In this document: one piece after another, positions 10,895-21,146 of the stretch
How the letters are laid out: every line of letters begins with the position of its first letter
Numbering within the stretch: position 1 is the stretch's first letter
Origin: Glomus cerebriforme
Taxonomy: Eukaryota; Glomeromycota; Glomeromycetes; Glomerales; Glomeraceae
NCBI GenBank assembly: GCA_003550305.1
Contig: QKYT01000240.1
Coordinates: 71,886 to 119,815 of the forward strand
Length of the DNA stretch: 47,930 nucleotides
Direction of reading: 5' to 3'
Notes under the pieces: generated by a model
Database searches by the model: none
What the model saw: the letters and a program-made list of their open reading frames with translations, nothing else
What the model was told of the DNA's origin: nothing
Translations under genes and position numbers: made by a program

Positions 10895-13330
10895 AACAGA
10901 AACAGACAAACAGTGGGAACAGATTGAAAGGGAAGAAGCTGAAAATAATAATAGATATAGTTACTATATCAAACCTCCTATTAAACCATTAATAAGAGCG
11001 AATTTTCCTATTGGTTTTACATCAAAAACAACTTTACCTTCTAGTATTCAATCAAAAGTAACTCAACCCCATTCTTCTACTTCAGTATACAGAGATATTA
11101 GTCTTGTTTGGACTTTAACCAATGATTCTACAGATAATAATTCTAAACTTAAAACAGATATTTTTTCTGACAACACTAACACCAATGCTGGAAACAACAA
11201 TTTCAGCAACAATCATTCAAAGCTTAAATAATCTTATTAAAAGCAAAATGAAGCAAATAGATTACATGAATTAAATTTAGTTCAAATACCATTTTACTAT
11301 GGAAAAGCAGATAAGGAACTATTGGAATGGTTAGAACTATTTGAGAGAGCTGCTTTAGCAAACAGATGGGACATACCTTGTTATAACTGCTGCTCTATTA
11401 AAGGATGCTGCTGCTAACTGGTTTGAAGCCAATAAAATTAGATTTACCACTTATAATAACAATCAGCAAGGAGCAGTAAATTTTAAAATGGAATTTGCAG
11501 AGCACTTTGCCACAATTGATAGGAAAAACAATGAATTGAATAACTTGAAATAACAACCAGAAGAAGATGGAGTTTAGCTAAATGGAATATGTATTTCATA
11601 ACTTATTTTATAAAAACATTTAAGGACATAGGTTGTTACATTTTCTCTAGAAAGTTTCAAAATTTATTAAAGTGTGATATTAGACTTTTCTTATATGGAT
11701 TAAATCCTACTCTCACTCCAATGGCAAATATGATAATCCTAGAACATAGCAGAAGCAATTACATATGCAAAAAGAGCTGAAGCAGGATATCAATTCCTTC
11801 TATATGGAAACATTCAGCCAACATTATCTGTTTATAATTCTTCTGCTACAGTAGCAACACAACCAAATCCTATTGTTAATAATAATATAGGAAATGCTAT
11901 AGCCTCTGAGATTGACAAATTAACCAAGCAAATGGAAACTCTCATATTGAATTATGCTAACATTACTACATTAGCACTGCTTTGGCTGCACAAACTGAAA
12001 CTAAATAATTATTAGCTGTGCGAAAGAAAAACAAGCGGAATACTAAATGCTTTAAATGTGGAGAACCAGGACACATTTCAACCGAATGTCTTTCTGAATG
12101 AAATTAGATTTGGAAGATTATCTTGAGAAAAAAAGTGATTATGAGGAAGAGGAAGATGAAGATGAAATTTATATTGTAAATACTTGTATTCAAAGTGAAC
12201 ATATATTGAATCAACATGAGAATTAGGAATGAAGGAAGTAAACCAGTAATCACTACTTTAACTACAAAAAATCTCAACCTCATGTTAAATTATAACTATG
12301 AAATATCCTGATCAAAAATGTAATCTTGCAAAAATAATGGTGTACAGCTATCAAGGAAACAAATTATGTTAGAAATGCTAATGATAATAGAAAAACTACT
12401 GCTATAAAAGGTCATGTGAAAATTAAAAGGAACCAGTAGTTGCTGTGTCTTAAACTCCAGAGCTGCTGTTAGTATTATCATTAAAAGCTTAGACAGAAAG
12501 TTATAATTGGAAATTACAAAACCATCTGCAGCTGTTGTAGTAAATGCACTTTGCTTGTGCAAGAAATAATGTAGGGTTTTCTGAGTTTTTTGACTCAATA
12601 TCATATTTTTTCACAATAGGAGTCTCTTCAATCCAGGGGTTGTAAGTTAAGTTCTTTTTATAATCAGAATAAGATGAATCAGAATAGTATACATCTGCTT
12701 TGGCTAATTCTTATCCTCATATTCATCTGAAATTAAAGAATCAGAAGAAGTTGAAGATAAAAAGGATTACATCTTGGACTTTAGATTATTACCAACAGAT
12801 TCTTTTTCAAAATACTCTTGGAGGATATCAAGATATTTGTGCCAAAAGTGAATGCAGAATAAGTAGCTACATTTTTGTATGAGGAAATTATTTGTAGGCA
12901 TAGATGTCCTACAAAAAATATTATCAGATTATGGAAGTCACTTTAGAAATCATTCAAAAGAAAATTTATCAGAGAGATTGAAATTAAACATTTGTATGGA
13001 AGGGAAGCACAACTATGAGATAATCAATTGGAGGAAAACAATTATAGTATTAATAATAGAATTTAGAAATTAATTGAAGAACTATCCCAATTAAGGGTTA
13101 ATGTAGCAAACTCAAACATAACAAATTAAATTATGACAAAAAGTTACAACATGAGGTTATATACCAAATTGGTGACAGTTTTAATGCAGCAAAAGATCAA
13201 CAGTGAACTATAAAACTAAATCCAAAATGAAAAGGTTCATATTATATACATCAAGTATTATTAAATAGATCTTACAAATTACATAACATAAAGAACAAGT
13301 TTTAAGAACTTTCATAAATGAAAATTTATT
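10895..13330 (+). mobile_element. Decayed, internally deleted Ty3/gypsy LTR retrotransposon (Gag, protease, integrase end)
   Basis: Broken pieces occur in the order expected of a gypsy polyprotein. Gag: REEAENNNRYSYYIKPP near 10930, then QIPFYYGKADKELLEWLELF at about 11280-11340, then the AITYAKRAEAGYQFLLYGN block at about 11755. A CCHC zinc knuckle lies at 12048-12089 (Cys, Cys, His, Cys spaced 2-4-4). A retropepsin-like motif at 12453 reads NSRAAVSII where DSGA or DTGA is expected. The integrase core end (ILSDYGSHFRN, about 12917-12950) and the integrase tail (YQIGDSFNAAKDQQ and YYIHQVLLNRSYKL, about 13160-13280) follow. Many stops and frameshifts separate them. Reverse transcriptase and RNase H, which should lie between protease and integrase, are missing. 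I could not identify flanking LTRs. The element cannot be active. Confidence 0.85.
12048..12089 (+). other. CCHC zinc knuckle of the gypsy nucleocapsid
   Basis: The codons read C-F-K-C-G-E-P-G-H-I-S-T-E-C, which is C-x2-C-x4-H-x4-C. In LTR retrotransposons this motif binds the element RNA. Here it is intact but lies between stop codons. Confidence 0.9.
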
Positions 13331-13559
13331 AAAATTATATTATGAATATATAAATTAAAATAATATTACAATATATCAGAAACAATGAACAGAATATTTT
13401 CTATTACAAGTAGAAATATTTACAACAGGAGAATTGGAGAAGAAGAACTTTTTATTGAAGCTGAATATCTTTAAGAATATGGTGATGGTATATCTAGAGG
13501 AGGAGATGTTGATGGAAGAGTTGATGATAGTGACGATGACTGTGCAGAATTTTAGCATA

Positions 13560-14015
13560 GTGCTAAATATTCCTACATTTTTAGAGTATAGAATATACAT
13601 ACAGGCTTAATTTTATAGAATCTTTTTGGTGAAGAGCTAACGCTATAGTTAGTATTTTTTCATTCACAAAAACTAAATTCTTGACAAACAGGTATTGCAA
13701 CTCTTTTTCTTTGAAATCTTGGTTAAGAGTTGGGTACTTCTGCCTCACTTGCAACAGCATTAGTAGTTTTAATAGCTATTTTCTTTTGTGTAAAACCTGA
13801 AGGACTACTAAAATTTTTAGCAATATCTTTACCAAAATCTTCAAAACTTCTATTAAGGCCTTATTATACTGTATATCGGACTCATCGTCTGATATTGTTT
13901 CATCATACCATTGACTAGTAGGACTAGAAAAGTCAGCCATTAAATTTCTTATTTTCTCCTCTACCATTAAGAGAGTAGCACGAAGATAATCAATCTCTTT
14001 CAGCTTTATATTTTA
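13560..14015 (-). pseudogene. Decayed minus-strand ORF next to the gypsy remnant
   Basis: Reading down the minus strand from about 14015: KEIDYLRATLLMVEEKIRNL, then MADFSSPTSQWYDETISDDE, then SDIQYNKALIEV. A shift of frame continues as EDFGKDIAKNFSSPSGFTQK, then KIAIKTTNAVASEAEVPNS and a stop, with PRFQRKRVAIPVCQEF after it. The composition is that of a real protein with a leading helix and an acidic patch. At least one frameshift and two stops break it. Its position just beyond the integrase end suggests, but does not prove, a link to the retroelement. I do not recognise it. Confidence 0.4.
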
Positions 14016-16030
14016 ATAGTTCATATTACTAGAAATAATAATTATAACATAATTAGATTAATTGAAAAAAAGAGAAAGAAAAATGTATTTAATTTACAGA
14101 AACCCGGTGTTTTTAGCTAACCATTCACATAATTGTCTCAAATTAGTGCATCAATCATGTGACTGAATTTTATTTCATCGAAATCGCAAATAATTAGGAT
14201 AACTTTTTACCTTGAAATCGTTAGTGAATAATCATAAATATATCTTAAAAATAGCAAGTAACGTAGAAAATTAGCTAAATAGATTAATTTACAAAATTTG
14301 TAAGAAATTTTGACGAATATTCAACTATAAATTGAAAATATTATATTTTAAAAAATAGATAATTTATGTTCAAACAATACAAATTAAATCATTTTTGCAA
14401 TGTACAAATTATAGAGAAAATTGTATGTATAATGTTTATATCTAAATTGAACTTTTTTTTTAAATGTTGCAATTTATTCAAATAATACAAAATTATAACT
14501 TCAAATTACTGGCAAAATTTTGAAATATCTTTCATTAATTTATCCAAAGTTTTTGTTCCTTCAGTGTCTTTTGATGAACAATAACATTTTCTTGACCCTG
14601 GATATTCTTTCTCCTTATATTTTTTTTACCTTTTATCGTTATTATAATAAAGAGTTTAATTTTTAACAATAAAAAGTTGCATCTACTTGACAATCATCAC
14701 CATGGTATTATTATCTTATTAAAAAATTTATGGTAGAATACACAATTATAAATATAATACTTTAAATAATATTATAAATTAGTTATTGCTACTATAGTTA
14801 ATTTAAACTTTAGAAATTAATTATTCTCTACAATCCATTTTAAGTAAATTGGATAGAACTAAATTTTAATTTGATAAAATTTGGGTTTATACTATTTATT
14901 TGTTTTTCTTTACGAAAGCTTATTTTCTATTTACTGATATGTCAGTTGTAGTAATGTTGATTTTATATCAATTAGTTTAATGAATTTTAAAATTCTATAT
15001 TCGTCTCAATATAATAACTAATAGTTAAATAAAATAAAACAATATATAGAAAGTTTATAATAGTATATTTATATATAAGGCAATAATAAAGTTTATCATT
15101 TTCGCTTTTTTTTCCCCCAACATTTCATTATTTCTTATAAATATCAAAATTACATAAAAAAAATACTAATAAAGAAAAAACTGACCAGATATTAAAGAAA
15201 ATAGGTCTAAAAGTGAACTTTATCTGCCTCATTTCATTTAGGTGAGATATTTTTCATTACAATTTTATTCTTTAGCCCTATATTTAATTTTTTATTTTTT
15301 CTAGGTTCAATACTATAAATACAAATAGAAGATAAGGTGATTTTTCATCTTTTATTACAATTATATATTTATTAATCCTATATTTGATCTTTATTTTTTT
15401 ATTTTTAGGAATATGAATACAATAGCTTTTAGATTTCATTATAATTTTAGGTTCAAGATATTAGAATATACCTTTAAGATAGTGGCATTAAAAACATGTT
15501 ATTAATTCTTTATATATGTATTTACATTGTAATATAACAAAAATAACTAAATATTTATTAATAATTTACTACTATACATGTAAAAATTTTAAACTATTTT
15601 GCTAATATATTTTTTATAGATAGTATTGATTTATTGTTTTAGTCATGAAATTGATTTATGATCATCTTAATGCGCAGTAACTGCATGTTGACTAATTCTT
15701 TATCATATCAAATTATTAATATTTATATTTTGTACTTTTGTACTAAAATGTTTGTGACTGAATGTGACTGATTACAACTGAAAATTTTTTTCAGTGATTC
15801 AAAAATTAAGAAATTAGCTGTAATTATATCCCACCAAATCTTATCTAGTATTATATGTACTTTAAATTATTAATTTTGTTTATTTTTGACTACATTTCAA
15901 AAAAAAAAATGGTTTAAAAATTTATTTGATTAAATTGTAGAATTTACTTAATCTTAATTAAAATTTATACTTTAAAAATAATGAATAAAGTTACTTGAAA
16001 ATACATATGATAGTTTATCTGTTTTTGTAA
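14016..16030. other. AT-rich gene-free region with an imperfect tandem repeat
   Basis: Two kilobases with no supported gene. At about 15240-15432 a unit of about 95 bp occurs twice with many differences. Both copies run from ggtga through attacaatt, cctatattt and ttttttattttt to atacaaatag/atacaatag. Elsewhere I see only homopolymer and AT-rich sequence. Confidence 0.45.
15240..15432. repeat. Imperfect tandem duplication, unit about 95 bp
   Basis: Copy 1 starts ggtgagatat at 15240 and copy 2 starts ggtgattttt at 15336. Shared blocks follow in the same order with similar spacing (cattacaatt/attacaatt, ccctatattta/cctatatttga, tattttttctaggttca/tatttttaggaat, aaatacaaatag/gaatacaatag). Confidence 0.45.
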
Positions 16031-17060
16031 ATTTCCAAAGCTATCATTCCAGAATTAGCATGAGTTATTGTACTTAAAGTTCTTAATATTGTTAATTTTA
16101 GTTTACCATTCTACAATACTAGTGCTGGTTTTATTGTTAAAACCATTGGTAATAATAGTATTATTGCTGGTTTCATTATCAATGTGATTATTGTTTTCTT
16201 TATCATATAACATTTCTAACTTTAAGATAGTAATTTTGGATGACATGTTACAGTGATTTATCTCATTTTCATCTCGATTAGTTTATCATCTTGTTTTCCA
16301 AATTGCAAGTCCACTTGTATAGAAATAAAATCAAAAGCATGATGCTATTTTTGCTGAAGTCCTATAATATCTTTAGACCATGCTATAAAGGCATCAGCAA
16401 ATGGAGCCAACTTCCCATTAATAAATACATAGCCAGACTCTAAGGACATTGTTGTATTGTCTGATCTTCTTTCAGTTGACTAGTTTTGGAAAATTGGTTT
16501 TTTATTTCACAGATATCAACTTTTAAAATTTTTTTTTTTACTACAAAAGTATTAACATGTCAAATTTTAAAAAATAAATTAAATTATCTCATGACTTAAA
16601 GCAATTCCAATTTCTATTTGTCCTACATAGTTCATTTGAATGGATCCAACAGTAAAAAAAATTCCTGCCTTTAACTTATTGGGCAGGAATAAAATTTCAT
16701 TGAGGACTATAGTGATTTGTTCAGTGCAGTCTGTTACCAAGCAGTCCTTAACCAGGTTTTCATCCAATTATTTTTTGTTATGCTCATAAATATGGACTTC
16801 AGTGTTGTCTGGAAACACAAGGTGAAATTGGTAGAACTTTTTGGCAGAAGGTTTATCATTTATATCAGTAAATTTAACTAACTTAACATGGAAACATGCA
16901 AGTTTTTTGATCAATTGTTTAGCTTTTGAAATGATATAATAGATATCTACATTCACTTTTCTCTCTTTTTTATTTATATATCCTGAACTTCAGCAACAAC
17001 ATTCAATTCTTTAGATTCAGATTTCTCCTTAATTTCAGGTTTTTTGAATTCATATTACTC
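16030..17060 (-). pseudogene. Broken gene of unknown function, about 330 codons
   Basis: Two adjacent frames, 16768-16956 and 16579-16767, are in the same phase and separated by a single stop (after HIYEHNKK). Together they read VNVDIYYIISKAKQLIKKLA ... VKFTDINDKPSAKKFYQFHL ... DENLVKDCLVTDCTEQITIV ... GSIQMNYVGQIEIGIALSHE, an obviously protein-like run of about 125 codons. Upstream, in another frame, lies KPEIKEKSESKELNVVAEVQ. Downstream lie SDNTTMSLESGYVFINGKLA, then PFADAFIAWSKDIIGLQQK, then HHAFDFISIQVDLQFGKQDD. So a lysine-rich head and two folded-looking parts are split by two or more frameshifts and several stops. It sits in a mobile-element graveyard and could be a transposon accessory gene. 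I do not recognise any catalytic motif. Confidence 0.5.
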
Positions 17061-17189
17061 AGTATTGGTATACAATTACATATTGCAATTACTAGTTTTC
17101 TGCTAAAATATCTTACATAAGTGAAATTATCACTGACTCACCGTGACAGTAAAAAATTAAAAAAAAAATTATGAATTAGTTGATAATAT

Positions 17190-17345
17190 ATTGGAAGGTA
17201 TTTGGCATGAAGGACAAAGAGGAATCCTTCACCATACTAAAAGGTCATATCTCAGAATATTATATTTTGAACAATTAAACCGTTCAAGTGCTTCTTCATT
17301 CAAGCACCAACTTGGTGCTCCTATGGGTGGTATGCTAGTTTCATC
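17190..17345 (+). pseudogene. Short coding remnant of unknown family
   Basis: One plus-strand frame reads WHEGQRGILHHTKRSYLRIL, then YFEQLNRSSASSFKHQLGAP, then MGGMLVSSLD before a stop. It has protein-like composition, has no start, and ends in stops. It may be a piece of the same or another dead element as the neighbouring minus-strand pseudogene. Confidence 0.3.
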
Positions 17346-17617
17346 TCTTGACTGAACTAACTCTCTTGAAATTTAAAGTTGACTGGTTTTTTCTTAATGA
17401 ATTGACTGTTGGATCAATGTGGTCATGTCAAGATATTGCAAATAATACATAATTTTATTATTATTAATAATTCATTATTATCTGTTTGTATTAACTGTTG
17501 GTTTCTTCTAACCCACATTCTTAATATATATCATTGTTATTCAAAATGGATGATTTAATATCTCTTTTAAAGTTATATTTAAGCCAAAAAAAAATTTGAC
17601 TTGGCGCCATTAATGCA

Positions 17618-17637
17618 TACTCTATAAATATAGAGTA
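17618..17637. repeat. Small perfect hairpin
   Basis: tactctat and atagagta form an 8-bp stem around a 4-base aaat loop. No role can be assigned; it stands just ahead of a degenerate tandem repeat. Confidence 0.4.
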
Positions 17638-17680
17638 CTTAAAAAGGTTCAGCCTGATTTTATTTTCTATAATAATTTAT

Positions 17681-17870
17681 GATAGTAATAATCCCTCTAA
17701 TTATGGTTGTGATAGTAATTTCTCTGATGATAATTGTGATGGTGATCCTCTGACAATGGTTGTGATAGTGATTCTTCTGATAATAGTTGTGTTGAAATTC
17801 TTTTTCATAAAAAAAAAAAATCTCTCATAATGATCCTACTGATGATAGTTGTGGTTATGACCCACTGAAA
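17681..17870 (+). repeat. Degenerate 33-bp tandem repeat encoding Asp/Ser/Cys-rich units
   Basis: Four to five units of about 33 bases follow each other, each built on tgtgatagtgat...tctgatgat/aat. Translated, a unit reads roughly C-D-S-D-x-S-D-D-N. One-base indels shift the frame between units and an A-run interrupts the array at about 17810. It is probably the low-complexity part of a decayed gene. Confidence 0.5.
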
Positions 17871-18111
17871 ATAGTTGAATGTAAATCTTTCATAAATAGG
17901 AAGCTTAGTATTCAGAAATCTAGTATTTTTGTAATGAAGGTATTAAAAAAAATAAATAAAAACCTTCATCAAAGAAGGTAAAAAAAACTTTTAAAAAAAG
18001 GTAAAAATATATATCTATATAATTGTAGCAATTTGTAAAAGAATTTATCTAAAGATAAAGAACTATCCCTTATATATTTTACACATCATATAACTAGAAT
18101 TTGAACCCCTG

Positions 18112-18187
18112 TTAAAGCCATGCATTATATAAAAAAACTTTAACTTCCATTAAAGCCATGCATTATATAAAAAAACTTTGACCCCCA
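18112..18187. repeat. Two-copy tandem repeat, unit 38 bp
   Basis: The unit starting ttaaagccatgcattatata occurs at 18112-18149 and again at 18150-18187. The copies differ only in the last bases (taacttcca against tgaccccca), so the duplication is recent. It is non-coding as far as I can tell. Confidence 0.85.
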
Positions 18188-19479
18188 TCAAAGTTTCATT
18201 ACTAATAAATACTTTCAGTATTTTTATGATTAATAAACCAAGCAGGATTATAAGTGTAAAAAAGTTTGATATTATGATTAGAAGAGCATGCTATAATCTC
18301 CAAAATACATAATGAATAATTCAGATTTAATATTGAAAGTATAAATAGAGGGAGTATATACTATTAAGAATATTATCCTGCAGGTCTATGATTGTGTGGG
18401 GTGATAAGTTCTTTGTACAATTTTTTCATTTTTATAATCTTTATAAATCTGTATTCAATAGATTTGTTCAACTTTTTAATTTTCTTACTAAATTTTTAAC
18501 TAGGAAGTTCAATATTAGAGTTACTGTATTTGACAATATTTGAGACGCTTATTCCTTTTAGAACATTATATGATTCAGTCGTTTCAACTGCTATAAAAAC
18601 TCTATTTTCCTATTAGAAAATAGGTTTAATATTAATTGAGTAAACTGTTTAGGATTTTTAGCTTTTAAATGCTTTTTTAGTATATAAATATTTACATAAT
18701 TATCAAAATCGAATTTGGACAATTTAGTGAATCGATTTGATTGCGTCTTACTTCGTGTTAATACTGCTAGAATGTAAATTATTTTCGTAAAATTTATTAT
18801 TTGAGTTAGAGATATTAAATATAAAGAATTAAGAGAATTGTATGAATAGGTTATTGATATTATAGTAAGATTCCTCTCCAGATAATATGAGTAACAAGGA
18901 AATATAATAATAATTTATTGATATAAATAAATCAAGATTACAACTGATGTTTCCTTGATGTTTGAAAAGCCTTGGTCAATGATTGCATGTCAAATAGAAA
19001 CTTATTTTCTTTAATTAGAAAATAGTGTCATGATTAATCAATTAAATTTATGAAACTTGATTAAGTTTAGAGAATTATTATTATCTACTTCATGAATTAA
19101 TCATATTGATAAAGAATATGAAGTGTATTGTATACTTTGACATAATTAATAGTTTTGGATGAATATTCAATGATATATATATATAACTTTTTTCATTATT
19201 AATAAACATAAAGCATTTTTTTAATGTGCAAAGATTTAACAATTTTTGTCCAGGCACATTTAACTTCTCTATTCAAAAAGTTTTTCTAATATTGGCATGT
19301 CTCCTTTTTTTCGTGCTTGCTTTTGTGTCATATAATCTAAAGTAACTGTTGCATATTACATACAATTTTGATAAACTATATTTATCTTTTATTATTATGG
19401 TTATCCATATATATCCGATAATGGAGGATTGATTGTGTAAAAGACTAACAAAGTATTTTTATGAGTTTCTTTCATTTTT
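18188..19479. other. AT-rich region with two similar small palindromes
   Basis: No gene is supported. Palindromes ctattttc-ctatta-gaaaatag (about 18602) and tattttct-ttaatt-agaaaata (about 19004) have similar sequence and flanks (attaattgag / attaatcaatt). They may be relics of one repeat family. Confidence 0.35.
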
Positions 19480-19900
19480 TTTCTTTGAGCCTTTAATTTC
19501 TGCCACTGTCAGAGTGCCTTACGTTTTGCTTTTGGCATGCTAAGAAGATCCATAGTTTTTTAAATATTAATCAATGAATCAGAAGGCACAGAAACACCAC
19601 ATATGTACTGTAGTTGTAACTACAGCAAAAATAAAGATTCAACAAAGATAGCTAGAGAAGGATCTTGTTAATCTTCAGGAGACAGGTGAGGATAGAAGCA
19701 GCAGGAGTGACTGAATTTAAAAATGAGCAACATCAAAAAAATTTTTTGTTTCTTCATTATTGATTGTGTTATCATTGGAGGTTATATCTTTCCAGTGCAA
19801 ATCAACTTCCCAAAAAAATGTGTAATCTAACAAAAGTGATAAAGCTCCTATTACAACGTTGAAATCATTAATAATATTGCAAATACTAGATCCATTATAA
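19480..19900 (-). pseudogene. Decayed minus-strand coding remnant, unknown family
   Basis: From about 19895 downward one frame reads GSSICNIINDFNVVIGALSL, then LLDYTFFWEVDLHWKDITSN, then DNTINNEETKNFFDVAHF and a stop. Further on, other frames give CGVSVPSDSLINI, TMDLLSMPKAKRKAL and TLTVAEIKGSKKKNERNS. The composition is clearly protein-like, and stops and shifts break it. I do not recognise it. Confidence 0.4.
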
Positions 19901-19914
19901 TTTTTTTTTGTTTT

Positions 19915-20289
19915 TATTGCAAAGGTCCTTCGACAGTTCCAGCTAAAATGGGTATTAAAAAAATGTTCGCTGGTGAACTAACCATTGTTGTTCCTATGGA
20001 ATTTATAAGTAATTATATTAAATGAATATTCAAATTTTTTTTTTTTTTTTTTAACGAAAAGGAGGAGGCAAAAAGATATTTCAAAAGCTATCCCAATGAA
20101 CACAGAGTTACTAGCGAACTTCATGTTAAAAATAAAGAGCTGAAAATATTTATAATTCTGCAACAAATGACTGGACTAATAATAACAGAAAATCCAACAG
20201 TAGCAATAACTCAACAACAGGAGTCAGGAAGTATCTCCTTTCATTCCGGTCCAAAGTATTTTTTTTATATACCATATGAGTCAAACTAA
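19915..20289 (+). pseudogene. Two plus-strand coding pieces of an unknown gene, split by a poly-T tract
   Basis: The first piece reads KGPSTVPAKMGIKKMFAGEL, then TIVVPMEFISNYIK and a stop. A poly-T tract of about 20 bases follows. The second piece (20053-20289) is open for 79 codons including the stop: NEKEEAKRYFKSYPNEHRVT, then SELHVKNKELKIFIILQQMT and more, to YESN. A gtaatt near 20008 and the pyrimidine tract make an intron possible, but the phases I tried do not join cleanly. The first 74 bases of the second piece recur exactly at 23517-23590. I do not recognise the protein. Confidence 0.35.
20053..20126. repeat. 74-bp segment repeated exactly at 23517-23590
   Basis: From aacgaaaaggaggaggcaaa to the final cttcatgt the two copies are identical, and each is preceded by a poly-T run. 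At the second site the match ends exactly at a single N. Confidence 0.95.
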
Positions 20290-21146
20290 ATATATTCATT
20301 TATAGAGGTTAATAATTTTTGGCATCAGGGAATTTGGCTGTGTTATGGCTTATATGGCTTAATGAAAAAAATTTTTTTTTTTTTTGATTGGTGTAAAAAA
20401 TCATTACCGTCTACGATCCCATGTACAGGCGCTGCCACAGCTAACTGTGCAAAATTGCAAATTTATAAAAAAAAAAAAATTTAACTTTTGATTATGATGT
20501 TTATATGAATTTAAATCTATTGTGCTACTTATCTGTTATATATTTCGTTAAAAAATTCTACAATAGTCGATGAATATAAAAAATCTTTATTAAATAATTT
20601 TTTGAGAATATTTTCATTTGCTTATATATATATTTTTTAAGTAAACGCTACCGTATGCGATCATTACTAGCTAATTTATTTTTTTAAAAAAAAATTCAAA
20701 ATATAGCATGCTCATGTTTTTTGCAATTTATAATAGTTATTTCTTACTAGATTTAATCATATTTGTGTAGTAAACGTATCATTATTAATATTTCAATATT
20801 TGTTGTACTGTATGTAAAAAAAAAAAAGAATCATTGGTAAATATTTAATATTTAAATTTTTGTTAGAAGAATTTCTTATTGATCCATTCTAAAAAATTTA
20901 TATTTTACGAAAATTGGTTAATAATAATTATTTTTAAAGGCAGTAGAGAAATGCGTTTAATATTTTACTAGCAATTTATTTATTTATTCATATATTTATT
21001 ACTTTAAAATTCATGATTAATCTATATTCAATTGGAGATATTTATAATAAATTCATATATATATAAAATAAAGGAATAAACATAAAAAGTTTTGTATTTG
21101 AAAAACAAATCCATTTATTCTAATAAATTTAAAAATAATAAAATTA
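20290..21146. other. Intergenic region downstream of the first F-box gene
   Basis: AT-rich sequence with long T and A runs (20371, 20468, 20818) and no supported coding frame. A small, less AT-rich patch near 20405-20450 stands out but carries no recognisable feature. Confidence 0.4.

Noticed and set aside
12296..12604. 102-residue minus-strand frame
   Set aside because: It lies antisense to the gypsy protease remnant, whose plus-strand motifs are recognisable.
18040..18125. A tRNA-like T-arm (ggggttcaaattc on the minus strand near 18110)
   Set aside because: No matching acceptor stem, D-arm or anticodon arm is found at the proper distance; the neighbouring sequence is the 38-bp tandem repeat.
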